Positions 1 through 8,090 of a stretch of 56,598 nucleotides of DNA are shown one piece after another (the first letter of the stretch is position 1; each line of letters begins with the position of its first letter). Below the pieces are notes generated by a model, which was given only the letters and a program-made list of their open reading frames with translations, made no database searches and was not told the origin of the DNA. Location: contig NZ_JAELUC010000019.1 in assembly GCF_016429155.1 (NCBI RefSeq), positions 1 through 56,598 on the forward strand. Reading direction: 5' to 3'. The position numbers and the translations under genes are program-made. This DNA is from Pedobacter sp. ASV12. Its GTDB lineage: Bacteria > Bacteroidota > Bacteroidia > Sphingobacteriales > Sphingobacteriaceae.

Positions 1-126
<126 letters not shown>

Positions 127-128
127 GG

Positions 129-407
129 GTAGAACAAACCACCATTTACCAATATGCCTTGAATGCAGGCGTACAAAAATCATTGCTGAACAAGAAGATG
201 AAGCTCAGGTTGAGTGTAGACGATATTTTTCTGACCAACCATTGGGAAGGCAAGCTCCAATATCAGAATGTAAACCTGCAGGTAGTAAACCGCTATACCA
301 GCCGTAGGGCATCGTTTAGTCTCAGCTATAATTTTGGAAACCAGAATGTAAAATCGGCCCGTAACCGCAACACCGCCACCGACGATTTGAAGAATAGGGC
401 CAATTAA
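129..407 (+). CDS. Outer-membrane beta-barrel protein, C-terminal fragment (5' cut by adapter)
   Basis: The open frame enters from the adapter junction with no start of its own and ends at TAA 405-407, leaving about 92 residues. The alternating pattern (KLRLSVDDIF, GKLQYQNVNLQVVN, RASFSLSYNFG) is that of the last strands of an outer-membrane barrel. A short polar tail (NQNVKSARNRNTATDDLKNRAN) follows, as in TonB-receptor-like barrel proteins of Bacteroidota. The family (OMP_b-brl_3 type) is inferred from this C-terminus only. Translation upstream of 127 is adapter, so the first residues of any longer ORF here are false. Confidence 0.7.
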   Translation, partial: VEQTTIYQYALNAGVQKSLLNKKMKLRLSVDDIFLTNHWEGKLQYQNVNLQVVNRYTSRRASFSLSYNFGNQNVKSARNRNTATDDLKNRAN

Positions 408-418
408 CCTGAAAAATC

Positions 419-1024
419 ATGAAAACCAAAAAACTACTTTACCTAGGTCTCATTATGCCCTTCGTGTTTTGGGTAAGCATGGCCATTGCCGGCGAACTGC
501 ACGGCAACTATAATCCCTTTGTGCATACCGTAAGCGAACTGGGTGCCATTGGTGCAAATTCGGAAAGCTTTATGGCCATTGCCATGCTGTGTTGTGCAGT
601 GATGACCCTATGCTTCGTTGTAGGCTTATGGCGTGTTTGCACGGAGATGGAAGTAAGCATTGTGCCTATTTTGGCTACGCCTGCCTGTGCAATCATGTTC
701 GCCTGGACATCCATTTTCCATCTCGGACATCCATGGCATGAGGTAATTGGTTTTGTGCCCTTGTTGCTTTTTATCGGAGCATGGCTAAGCGTGTTGCTTT
801 GGAAGTCACGGCAGCTGCAAAACCTGAGAAAGCTGTCGTTGCTAAGTTTTTTGATGATGGCCTTGATTTTTCTGCGCTTTGTTCCTTCGTTTCAACAGCA
901 TTTTCCAGGTCTGGTACAACGTTTTTTTCACCTGGGCTGGTCCATGTGGTTTGTGTCCATGGCCTTCAGCTTTATCAAATTACTCAATGCTAAATATAAT
1001 TATGTTCCGGCTATTAACGACTAA
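419..1024 (+). CDS. DUF998-type integral membrane protein
   Basis: This 201-residue protein has about six hydrophobic helices, the first at residues 5-24 and the last near 175-190. The N-terminal block with GNYNPFVHTVSELGA and a central FHLGHPWHEVIGF loop resembles the DUF998 family of small bacterial membrane proteins, whose function is not established. The ATG at 419 lies 11 bases after the preceding stop, so it could be co-transcribed with the barrel gene. Family assignment is from recall of the pattern, and no catalytic motif is visible. Confidence 0.75.
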   Translation: MKTKKLLYLGLIMPFVFWVSMAIAGELHGNYNPFVHTVSELGAIGANSESFMAIAMLCCAVMTLCFVVGLWRVCTEMEVSIVPILATPACAIMFAWTSIFHLGHPWHEVIGFVPLLLFIGAWLSVLLWKSRQLQNLRKLSLLSFLMMALIFLRFVPSFQQHFPGLVQRFFHLGWSMWFVSMAFSFIKLLNAKYNYVPAIND

Positions 1025-1049
1025 TGTTTAATTATTTAATATTGAAGCG

Positions 1050-1262
1050 ATGAAAACAATAAGCAGATTTAGGTTGGTATTGCTCATCATCGGAGGCTTG
1101 CCAGGTATTTTGATGGTGCAAACCATGGTGCAGACTGAAAATACCAGCTTCGTCAAGAGCCAGGATCTTATCTTCGAATTTATAAAGGCGAACAAAAAAA
1201 TAGCCAAAATAATTGCCTGCGAAAATGGAAGTTTTGCAGCAGAATTGAAACGAATTAAATAA
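1050..1262 (+). CDS. Small hypothetical protein, 70 aa
   Basis: This ORF fits exactly between its neighbours: 25 bases after the DUF998 stop and 7 bases before the next start. It has a hydrophobic N-terminus (residues 8-23) that could be a signal or anchor, then a lysine-rich tail ending in AAELKRIK. I recognise no family. Competing antisense ORFs at 1028-1373 have no supporting context. The tight packing makes a real small gene plausible but not certain. Confidence 0.45.
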   Translation: MKTISRFRLVLLIIGGLPGILMVQTMVQTENTSFVKSQDLIFEFIKANKKIAKIIACENGSFAAELKRIK

Positions 1263-1269
1263 AACAGAT

Positions 1270-1638
1270 ATGAAAAGAATATACTTAATGGTAGCCTTGG
1301 TTGCGGTATTGGCATCGGGCTGTAAATTTGGTGGCCATGCTGATAGCCAATCGATCAGCATTAGGAACACCAACGAAGGCTACAACTTTCAGGCTTCTTA
1401 TCCCGAGCGGAAAAGCAAATACGTGGTCGACTACGTTGAGCGCACCTTAAAAGACGACCGTATTTTTGATGCGGCAGAAAAAAAGGATGCCGAAATCGTT
1501 TTAGGCGATGGTAGCCGGTTTTACCTGAAGGCTTATCCAGGCTATGTAGAAATCGATTTTAAGAAGAACAAAAACTCATTCACTTCCTACCAAAAGCTAA
1601 AAGAGCTGTGTGCAGGTGTAAAAGATACGCTTAAATAA
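1270..1638 (+). CDS. Small exported lipoprotein, unknown function
   Basis: The protein has 122 residues and starts MKRIYLMVALVAVLASGCKF, a lipoprotein signal with the lipobox cysteine at residue 18. The mature part is short and charged, alternating strands and a C-terminal helix (SYQKLKELCAGVKDTLK). It has some look of a small periplasmic alpha/beta domain, but I cannot name a family. It is the last gene of the 419-1638 group and is followed directly by a terminator hairpin. Confidence 0.65.
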   Translation: MKRIYLMVALVAVLASGCKFGGHADSQSISIRNTNEGYNFQASYPERKSKYVVDYVERTLKDDRIFDAAEKKDAEIVLGDGSRFYLKAYPGYVEIDFKKNKNSFTSYQKLKELCAGVKDTLK

Positions 1639-1643
1639 GCCAA

Positions 1644-1675
1644 AAGCCCCAAAGCAATAGCTTCGGGGCTTTTTT
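1644..1675. terminator. Intrinsic terminator between convergent genes
   Basis: A 12-bp stem (1644-1655 with 1660-1671) has one mismatch, a 4-base loop and a T-run of six on the plus strand. On the minus strand it is also followed by T residues, so it can serve both the plus-strand lipoprotein gene and the minus-strand gene ending at 1685. Confidence 0.9.
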
Positions 1676-1684
1676 ATGAAAAAA

Positions 1685-4408
1685 CTATTTGACCGTATAG
1701 TGGTAAACGGCTCTTCCCAGGTTGCCGCTTTTGTCGAGCCCCTCAACTACCACCCTGTAGGTTCCCCTGCCGTCGGCATTGAAAAACTCGAAGCTGGCAT
1801 TGCCTTTTTCGTCGGTAATTACCTTAGGATTCCAATAAATGGTTGTTCTTAAGTCGTTGCTGTTGATTGGCGCGCCTGGCAGGTATTTTGGCGCATAAAA
1901 CTCTCTTTCCTTGGCATATCCAGGTGGCGAATAGGTAATGATGTTGGTTTTGGGCAACATGTCCATCAGTTCTTGCTTGCTGATTTTTTTGCCCACAGGT
2001 GCCTTCTTGGTGTTGATTACCATTACACCGCGTGTTCCATAAAGACGATCTACGGTTCCCAGGTCATCCTTTAAGAAAATCTCTACCGATTCTACTTCTG
2101 CGGCGTTTACGCCATTGATGTCTCTGGCATCAACCGGGTTTCCATTGATGAAAACCTGAACCGGCGTTCGCGATCCCGAGTTGAAATCTCTCGAAACATA
2201 AAAATTCTCATTGTCGAAAGTGAGGCCAGTGGCCATTGTTTTCAAACATTGCAGCAACATTGTACAGCCCGAGCTAAAACGGTCGCCACTTAGCAAATGG
2301 TCGGGATTTGGACTAAGACCAGAAAGGGTTGCATGGTCGCTATGGCTTGGTTTTTTAATCGGAGCGCCTTTAATCTCTACGGTTTTTAAGGTGCGCAAAT
2401 ACCTGTACTGCTTTTGGCTGTTGTTCAGGTAGGCCGATAGTGTGGTGTCGATATTGGCCACCTCGTCTGCAATGTTGGGGTTTTTGGAAGGCGCAGGAGA
2501 GGGAACGCCATCGAGCATGATCATCATATTGGCCGAATTTGCATTGTACTTGGCGCTGATTACCACTTGCGATGAATCGGGAATGTTCAGGTTCTGGAAG
2601 TTGAACACGCCCATGTTGGTGGTTACGGTTTCGGCCGAAATCGGTTTTCCGGTTACCATTAAACGCATAGCGCCCTTTCTAATCGGCATACCGGTGCGGT
2701 CTCTCAGCGTGCCGGTAATGTTCATGCCTTGTTCTGGCAGCAGATTAACAATCGGATATTCGTCGGCCAGGATGGCTTTGTAAGAAAACCTGCGATAGCC
2801 TTGTGTGAGCATGAGCTTGTCTAAGTCAGCCAGTTTTTTCTCATCGGTTTTGATGAAGTAGTAATTTGGTTTTTCGATGTAGCCTTTAAGGTCGGAAGTG
2901 AGCAACAGCGAGCTCAAAATGGTGGTTTCGCTATTTTCGTCAACCGGTACTTTTTGTTCGTCGGTTACCGATACCGAAAAATCGCCGGCTACCGGGAGGC
3001 TGGCACTTTTGGCGTCGAGCGATATTTTTACTTTTTGGCGAGGCTTGTACAAGGGCAGATCGCTTTTTACGGTCAGGTTAAGGGCATTTGGATGGAGAAT
3101 AAAAACCAAGCGTTCGCTCAAAGGCTTGCTGTTGGCATCGAACAAAGTAAGCTGCACAATACCCGATGGGAAATTGCCTTTGGGGATTTTGGTAATGATC
3201 ACCTGGTTTTTGAGTGGCGCCTTGGCTGCATAGTAAACCACGTTCGAGTTTTGGGCCACTACAAAAAAAGTCTTGTCTTTGTTGGCTTCAAAATAAGGCG
3301 TATTGGCCAAAATCTTTAAATTAACAAATTCGGTATTCGAATTGATTACCTGCAGGCTAATGCCGCTGGCGCTTGCCTTTGGCAGTTCGTAGATACTGGT
3401 AGAGCCATCTTTAAAAGTGGCTTTGGCCTTGTAAACCTTGCCGGCTTCGGGTGTAATGAAAAACGAACCCATGCCTGCAAACGAACTGTTGAAAGCGGTA
3501 ATCTCGTTGTTTTGGTCGTCGATAATGCTGCCTTTCACGTCGGCACCCAAACCAGAAGCCCTTACGGCCTTAAAGCCAACCTGATTCGGAATGCCTCCAA
3601 CCAGTTCGCCTCCCTCCGGGAAAAACTGAAAATCGACCGTATTAACGCGCTGCTTCAAATCGAAACTTGCATTGGCGGTTTCTTTTTCGTTAATGCTGAG
3701 CGAGGTTATAATATTGCCCTTGGTAATGGGTTCGCCGTTTTTGCTGGTTACACTGATGGTAAGTACGCCGTTTTGGTCGGTAGTGCCCTTGCCTTTGGCA
3801 AATACGTCGTAATTAGAATAGACCTGCCAGTTGACCGTTTTGTTGGCATAGGCCTTTTTGGTCATGTCGCGAAATTGGATTTTGGCATTGGTCTTGATGT
3901 TTTTGTCGCTCTGCTCGTTGGTAAAGGAAATATTGGTAATGAGTTGCTTGTCAATCGCCTCGCCTATGGGGATGGTTTTGGTAAAGAAATAAGCGTTGTC
4001 GAAATTGGCCATCCACAGGGTATAGGCTCTTACATAATAATTGCCCTGTTTGTAGGTGTTCATATTCAGCGGAATATTGCCGTAAGCTACGCTGTTCCTA
4101 ACCGGCAGCTTAACTGTTTGTACCAGTGAATCCTTGGCCGTCCACAGTTCTACATACACAATCTTGCTCAATGGCGAAGGTACATTCTGTTCGGTAGTTA
4201 CATAGGCTTTGAACCAAACCGTGTCGGCCACTGCATAATAGGGCTTGTCAAAATGCACATAAACCTTTTCTATAGGTTGTTCGTCGGAAAGTCTTTTGGT
4301 TTTGCTAATGATATTGCTAAGGGCCACGCTGTCTTGCTGGGCACTGGCCGATAAATTAAATAGGAAGGTGGAAATCAGGAAGGCGAAAAGGATTTTGGTC
4401 AGTTTCAT
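1685..4408 (-). CDS. Exported MG2 / TonB-plug domain protein without a barrel
   Basis: This protein of about 907 residues has a signal peptide ending near SASAQQ. An MG2-like macroglobulin domain follows (YVHFDKPYYAVADTVWFKAY, about residues 48-130), then more immunoglobulin-like strands. A TonB-receptor plug-like segment near residues 715-800 contains VFINGNPVDARDI and RLYGTRGVMVINTK. The protein ends after one more beta domain (RGTYRVVVEGLDKSGN) with no 22-strand barrel. Such proteins are common in Bacteroidota and are often annotated as TonB plug domain proteins; their role is unclear. The first in-frame ATG is at 4408; a TTG codon just upstream is less likely. It is flanked on the 3' side by a shared terminator. 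Confidence 0.8.
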   Translation of the reverse strand: MKLTKILFAFLISTFLFNLSASAQQDSVALSNIISKTKRLSDEQPIEKVYVHFDKPYYAVADTVWFKAYVTTEQNVPSPLSKIVYVELWTAKDSLVQTVKLPVRNSVAYGNIPLNMNTYKQGNYYVRAYTLWMANFDNAYFFTKTIPIGEAIDKQLITNISFTNEQSDKNIKTNAKIQFRDMTKKAYANKTVNWQVYSNYDVFAKGKGTTDQNGVLTISVTSKNGEPITKGNIITSLSINEKETANASFDLKQRVNTVDFQFFPEGGELVGGIPNQVGFKAVRASGLGADVKGSIIDDQNNEITAFNSSFAGMGSFFITPEAGKVYKAKATFKDGSTSIYELPKASASGISLQVINSNTEFVNLKILANTPYFEANKDKTFFVVAQNSNVVYYAAKAPLKNQVIITKIPKGNFPSGIVQLTLFDANSKPLSERLVFILHPNALNLTVKSDLPLYKPRQKVKISLDAKSASLPVAGDFSVSVTDEQKVPVDENSETTILSSLLLTSDLKGYIEKPNYYFIKTDEKKLADLDKLMLTQGYRRFSYKAILADEYPIVNLLPEQGMNITGTLRDRTGMPIRKGAMRLMVTGKPISAETVTTNMGVFNFQNLNIPDSSQVVISAKYNANSANMMIMLDGVPSPAPSKNPNIADEVANIDTTLSAYLNNSQKQYRYLRTLKTVEIKGAPIKKPSHSDHATLSGLSPNPDHLLSGDRFSSGCTMLLQCLKTMATGLTFDNENFYVSRDFNSGSRTPVQVFINGNPVDARDINGVNAAEVESVEIFLKDDLGTVDRLYGTRGVMVINTKKAPVGKKISKQELMDMLPKTNIITYSPPGYAKEREFYAPKYLPGAPINSNDLRTTIYWNPKVITDEKGNASFEFFNADGRGTYRVVVEGLDKSGNLGRAVYHYTVK

Positions 4409-4591
4409 CAATTGTCGTACTTGTTGAATGTTCGCTAATATATTGATTATTGATGGATAGAAACTTATTGTAACTCATCTTTAACATATTTTTACAATAG
4501 GACCTGCCTGTGCAGGGTGGCGGATGTAGAGCGGCTGCGTTTGATCAATATTGGTGAAGTTTTCAAAATTTCGAAAGCTTAATCAAAAAAA

Positions 4592-4622
4592 CGGACGACT
4601 GTAAACAATCGCCCGCTTTTTT
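4592..4622 (-). terminator. Probable terminator after the nitroreductase gene
   Basis: Arms 4592-4598 and 4609-4615 pair with one mismatch. An A-run on the left (T-run on the minus strand) and a T-run on the right let it work in either direction. It lies 59 bases past the stop of the minus-strand nitroreductase gene. The rest of 4409-4680 holds nothing else I can identify. Confidence 0.7.
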
Positions 4623-4680
4623 ATTGCCAATGGGATAAGCAATTTCTTCGGCAAATCCAAAGTCTGCCTTTTCAGCTATT

Positions 4681-5313
4681 TTATTTGAATTCGATTACAA
4701 AATCTGCAAGTGATTGACGTACTTTTTTCAAGCCCACTAACCAGTCGCCCGTTTCATCGCGGTAGCCCAAAGGCAACATTGTAACGCTGCGCAAATTCTT
4801 GGCTCTTAGACCCAGCAATTCGTCAACTTTGGCATTGTCGAAACCCTCCATCGGGGTAGCATCCACTTGAAGCAAGGCCGCTTGTGCAATAGCCATGCCA
4901 AAGCCGATGTAGGCCTGACGGGCAGCATGCTGGAAATTGAGTTCGGCTTCGCGGTCAACCAACATCCCTTTTAGGCGAGCAACATAGTCGGCAGTGGCCT
5001 CGGCCGGAACGCCGCGCTCTTGGTTGGTTCTGTTAAATACCTCGTCAATGTTCTCATGGGTATAGTTGTCCCAAGCCGCAAAAACCAATAGATGCGACGA
5101 GTCTACAATTTGTGATTGGTTAAAGGCGTGTGGCAACAAGGCTTGTTTAAGTTCGGGGTTGGTTACCACGATTACCTTGAATGGCTGCAAGCCGGATGAA
5201 GTTGGCGCCAAGCGGGCGGCTTCTAAAATAAGGTCTACTTTTTCTTGCGGTACCGCTTGTCCGTTCATTTTTTTGGTGGCATAGCGCCAGTTCAATGCTT
5301 CTATTAATTCCAT
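4681..5313 (-). CDS. Nitroreductase-family NAD(P)H:FMN oxidoreductase
   Basis: The protein has 210 residues, normal for the family. The N-terminal RYATKKM helix and the ARLAPTSSGLQPFKVIVV block are the FMN-binding signature of NfsB/NfnB-like nitroreductases; a second FMN-contacting area lies near residues 150-190 (DATPMEGFDNAKVDELLGL, TMLPLGYRD). It should be a cytosolic flavoenzyme reducing nitroaromatics, quinones or similar compounds with NAD(P)H; the physiological substrate is unknown. It lies 28 bases downstream of a TetR regulator on the same strand, which suggests induction by a toxic ligand. Confidence 0.93.
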   Translation of the reverse strand: MELIEALNWRYATKKMNGQAVPQEKVDLILEAARLAPTSSGLQPFKVIVVTNPELKQALLPHAFNQSQIVDSSHLLVFAAWDNYTHENIDEVFNRTNQERGVPAEATADYVARLKGMLVDREAELNFQHAARQAYIGFGMAIAQAALLQVDATPMEGFDNAKVDELLGLRAKNLRSVTMLPLGYRDETGDWLVGLKKVRQSLADFVIEFK

Positions 5314-5341
5314 TGTATTATTCTAATTTTTATGTGATTTT

Positions 5342-5938
5342 TTAATTGTTGATGTTCATGATAAAGCCCTGTATGGCATCTTGCAGCACTTTTTGCTGCA
5401 GTTCATCGGGGGCAGCGGTAAGGTTGATCATGTTGATGGAGCTTAGTCCATGGAGGATCGACCAAAAAGTGTGGAACTTTAAAGTGGTTTGGGGGCTGCA
5501 TTCGCCTCCCTGCAGCTGTTTGAGGGCAGCAATGATGATGTCGCCAAAGCGGCCAATTTCGGCTATTTCTTTAGCGCGATCACAATTGGGTACGCCCAGG
5601 CCAAACATAATCTGGTAGTATTCGCGGTGCGAAAGGGCAAACTCGTAATAAGCTATGGCAATGAGCTTAAGTTGTTGCGCCGGATCGGCCGATTGTGCCT
5701 TTGCGGCCAGAGCGGCATCGCCCAAAAGGATAAAGCCATGCCTGATAAAATCCTCCATAATGGCATCCTTGTTTTCGAAATGGTTGTAAACCACGGGCAG
5801 GCTGTAGCCTATTACATCGGCAATTTTGCGGATAGAAACCGCAGTCCAGCCCTCTTTGAGCATAATGGCGCGGGCGGCTTCCAAAATGGATTCCTTCTGT
5901 TGCTCGCGCTGTTTTAACCGACGTTCTGTAACTGCCAT
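5342..5938 (-). CDS. TetR/AcrR-family transcriptional regulator
   Basis: This 198-residue protein has an N-terminal TetR helix-turn-helix at about residues 15-60 (ILEAARAIMLKEGWTAVSIRKIADVIGYSLPVVYNHFENKDAI) and an all-helical ligand domain after it. It is predicted to repress itself and the nitroreductase gene downstream. A short dyad between its -7 promoter element and its start codon fits autoregulation. The ATG at 5938 gives the usual length of basic residues before the first helix. Confidence 0.93.
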   Translation of the reverse strand: MAVTERRLKQREQQKESILEAARAIMLKEGWTAVSIRKIADVIGYSLPVVYNHFENKDAIMEDFIRHGFILLGDAALAAKAQSADPAQQLKLIAIAYYEFALSHREYYQIMFGLGVPNCDRAKEIAEIGRFGDIIIAALKQLQGGECSPQTTLKFHTFWSILHGLSSINMINLTAAPDELQQKVLQDAIQGFIMNINN

Positions 5939-5950
5939 TTAATAAAAAGT

Positions 5951-5961
5951 TAACACTGTTA
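5951..5961. promoter_or_regulatory. Candidate TetR operator dyad
   Basis: TAACA-C-TGTTA is a perfect 5+1+5 dyad placed between the candidate -7 element at 5963-5970 and the TetR start codon at 5938. The position suits a repressor site. Its short length makes a chance match possible. Confidence 0.4.
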
Positions 5962-5962
5962 G

Positions 5963-5970
5963 CAAAAGTA
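5963..5970 (-). promoter_or_regulatory. Candidate -7 promoter element of the tetR-nitroreductase operon
   Basis: The minus strand reads TACTTTTG, an exact match to the Bacteroidota TAnnTTTG box. A TTTC, one base off the -33 TTTG, lies 19 bases upstream. The start codon is 24 bases downstream. Confidence 0.55.
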
Positions 5971-6083
5971 GAATGCCTTGTTCAAAACTGAAACATCTAA
6001 AATGGTTTATGACCAAAAAATGATAGGAAAAAGGGTGAGGTAAAAACATTTGCTGCCTAATGACGTTTAAATATTATACTATG

Positions 6084-6104
6084 CAAGCATAATGAATATG
6101 CTTG
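6084..6104. promoter_or_regulatory. Perfect inverted repeat upstream of the barrel gene
   Basis: CAAGCATA (6084-6091) and TATGCTTG (6097-6104) are perfect inverted arms with a 5-base spacer. The site ends 19 bases before the ATG at 6124. The right arm is itself one base away from a TAnnTTTG -7 box, so a bound protein could block transcription start. No regulator is identified. Confidence 0.45.
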
Positions 6105-6123
6105 TTCCTAAATTCTCATCGTT

Positions 6124-7074
6124 ATGAAAAAGCTTGTATTGATTGCTACATTATTAGCAGGAGCGTCTCTCTCTACTTTTGCCCAGGAAGGAAGGGGGTT
6201 TTACCTTAAGCCAACTGGAAGCTACTTTTTAAAGGTTACCCCGGTAGAATTCCCGAATGTGGGCTCGTTGCAGCCACGTGATTATGTGTTTTCGATCAAC
6301 CCTTCGTCGGGTGCACAGACGCGGATTTCTGAAAGCACCATAACAGGGTCGTTTGGCCAGGGCTGGCGTGCCGGTTTAACGGGAGGTTTCAGGTTCAATA
6401 ATGTTGTGGCGGTCGAATTGGGCGTGAATTATTTCCAAAGCGAGAAAAACACCATGGCCAAGCAAACGGGCTACATCGGCAATAACCGCGTATTGGCACT
6501 AGAGGCTGTTGGACAGGTTTCGGCATTGGATTTAACTCCGAGCCTGGTTTTCCACTTGCCAACGCAAATGAAATTTAAGCCTTATCTCAAAATGGGAGCG
6601 GTAGTTCCCGTATATGGCTACCTAGATATCAATACTACGGCCAGCGACCAAACCGGTACCATTGCCAAAACCGTAAACCCTAACTTTGTGGCCATTGAGC
6701 TTACCCGTTCTGAAAGGGTAAAACCTAAGCCAACGCTCGGCTTTATAGGCGCGGCGGGCTTTAATTACCCCATTGGTAAAAACATCAGCTTCTTTAGCGA
6801 AATCGAATATCGAAACGTATCGGTAAACAGCGATAGCAAAGAAGTTAAAAGCTTTAACGCTACCGGAACCTTGGCCAACGGAACCAAGGTAAACGTTGGG
6901 CTAAACGATTTGCCAACCGCGGTAAGGGAAACCAATTACCACAAAACGCTAACGCCAAGCTCTAATGTAGCGGGTACGGCAAATTACAATCCGAACCAAC
7001 CCAGCGACGACTTGAAATCCTATATCAACATTGGGGGATTGGGCTTGAACGTGGGCTTGAAAATAGGAATATAG
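6124..7074 (+). CDS. Outer-membrane beta-barrel protein
   Basis: The 316-residue protein has a signal peptide (MKKLVLIATLLAGASLSTFAQ) and then amphipathic strands typical of small barrels: WRAGLTGGFRFNNVVAVELGVNYF, PYLKMGAVVPVYGYLDI, GFIGAAGFNYPIGKNISFFSEIEYRNVSV. It ends LGLNVGLKIGI, with an aliphatic terminal residue rather than the usual Phe. The predicted place is the outer membrane; transport or adhesion roles cannot be separated from sequence. It stands alone, with its own candidate regulatory dyad and its own terminator. Confidence 0.85.
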   Translation: MKKLVLIATLLAGASLSTFAQEGRGFYLKPTGSYFLKVTPVEFPNVGSLQPRDYVFSINPSSGAQTRISESTITGSFGQGWRAGLTGGFRFNNVVAVELGVNYFQSEKNTMAKQTGYIGNNRVLALEAVGQVSALDLTPSLVFHLPTQMKFKPYLKMGAVVPVYGYLDINTTASDQTGTIAKTVNPNFVAIELTRSERVKPKPTLGFIGAAGFNYPIGKNISFFSEIEYRNVSVNSDSKEVKSFNATGTLANGTKVNVGLNDLPTAVRETNYHKTLTPSSNVAGTANYNPNQPSDDLKSYINIGGLGLNVGLKIGI

Positions 7075-7111
7075 ATTGCGCTTTTCCTGACCTGGATTTG
7101 CTAACAATAAC

Positions 7112-7153
7112 AAAAAAGCCTCTTCTTGATTTAGATCAGGATGAGGCTTTTTA
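7112..7153 (+). terminator. Intrinsic terminator of the barrel gene
   Basis: The 15-bp arms 7116-7130 and 7135-7149 pair with one mismatch and one G-T pair around a TTAG loop, followed by five T. It lies 41 bases after the stop. Confidence 0.9.
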
Positions 7154-7254
7154 CTTTAACCATTAAGCTAATTGAGCTTGGTTGTTTCGTGTGGCCGTGT
7201 TTAGGCTTTTGAATGGCGTAAGCCTGAATGGTTCAACCCAGAACTTCCCACGAT

Positions 7255-7854
7255 TTAATGTTTCAGCTTTGCTTTGAACAGCTTTTCCAGTTTTTCCATT
7301 TTGGGTAAGATCACCAGTCGGCAGTAAGGCGCTTCGCCATTTTTCAGGTAATAGTCTTGGTGGTAGTTCTCGGCCACATAAAAAGGCTGGGCCTTGGCAA
7401 TTTCGGTTACTACTGGTTTGCCAAAGGCATTGGCTTTGTTCAACTCTGCCTTATATTTTTCGGCAATTTCTTTTTGCTCGTTGTTATGGTAAAAAATAAC
7501 CGAGCGGTATTGGGTGCCCACGTCGGCACCTTGCCTGTTCAGGGTGGTGGCATCGTGGCTTTTCCAGAAAATTTCCAGTAGTTCGTCGTAGCTTATTTTT
7601 GCCGGATCGTATTCCATTTCAATAACCTCGGCATGGTTGGTGGTTCCGGTACATACCTCTTCGTAGGTAGGGTTGGCAATATCGCCACCCTCATAGCCCG
7701 ACTTTACGTTCGATACGCCGTTTAATCGCTGGAATAAAGCTTCGGAGCACCAAAAACAGCCCATGCCAAAAGTGGCTTTCAGGGTTTTTGGTTTTTGGGC
7801 GTTTGCATCTTGCATAGATAGGAGGATTAGTGCCATAATGGTTAGGTATTTCAT
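7255..7854 (-). CDS. msrA: Peptide-methionine (S)-S-oxide reductase MsrA, exported
   Basis: The enzyme reduces methionine-S-sulfoxide in damaged proteins. The catalytic motif GCFWCSE is at residues 32-38 from the Met at 7854, with Cys33 as nucleophile. Other MsrA blocks present are GYEGGDIANPTYEEVCTGTTNHAEVIEMEYDP and FYVAENYHQDYYL. I chose 7854 over the upstream Met at 7878 because it gives a normal signal peptide (MKYLTIMALILLSMQDANAQ). This points to repair in the periplasm or envelope. No MsrB is fused or adjacent. It appears monocistronic. Confidence 0.95.
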   Translation of the reverse strand: MKYLTIMALILLSMQDANAQKPKTLKATFGMGCFWCSEALFQRLNGVSNVKSGYEGGDIANPTYEEVCTGTTNHAEVIEMEYDPAKISYDELLEIFWKSHDATTLNRQGADVGTQYRSVIFYHNNEQKEIAEKYKAELNKANAFGKPVVTEIAKAQPFYVAENYHQDYYLKNGEAPYCRLVILPKMEKLEKLFKAKLKH

Positions 7855-8090
7855 CTGATGAAAATATAATGTACGCAATGTTTAGTAAGTATACGTAAAA
7901 GGATGCATTAAAGTTTTTTAAATCAAAAAATGTACTTCTTGCTGACAAAAGCCGGAATTGCGCTGAACTTTCAGATTTGTTAATAACTTAACAAATTGTT
8001 TTGTAAATTGTTAGCTGGTAAAAATGGGCAGGTTCAAACTTTATTAACATATCTTTTCTAAATTTAAATATTCATTAAAATTAAAATCAT

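Noticed and set aside
3512..4129. 205-residue plus-strand ORF inside the MG2/plug gene
   Set aside because: Antisense shadow of a well-supported minus-strand gene; no start context or family.
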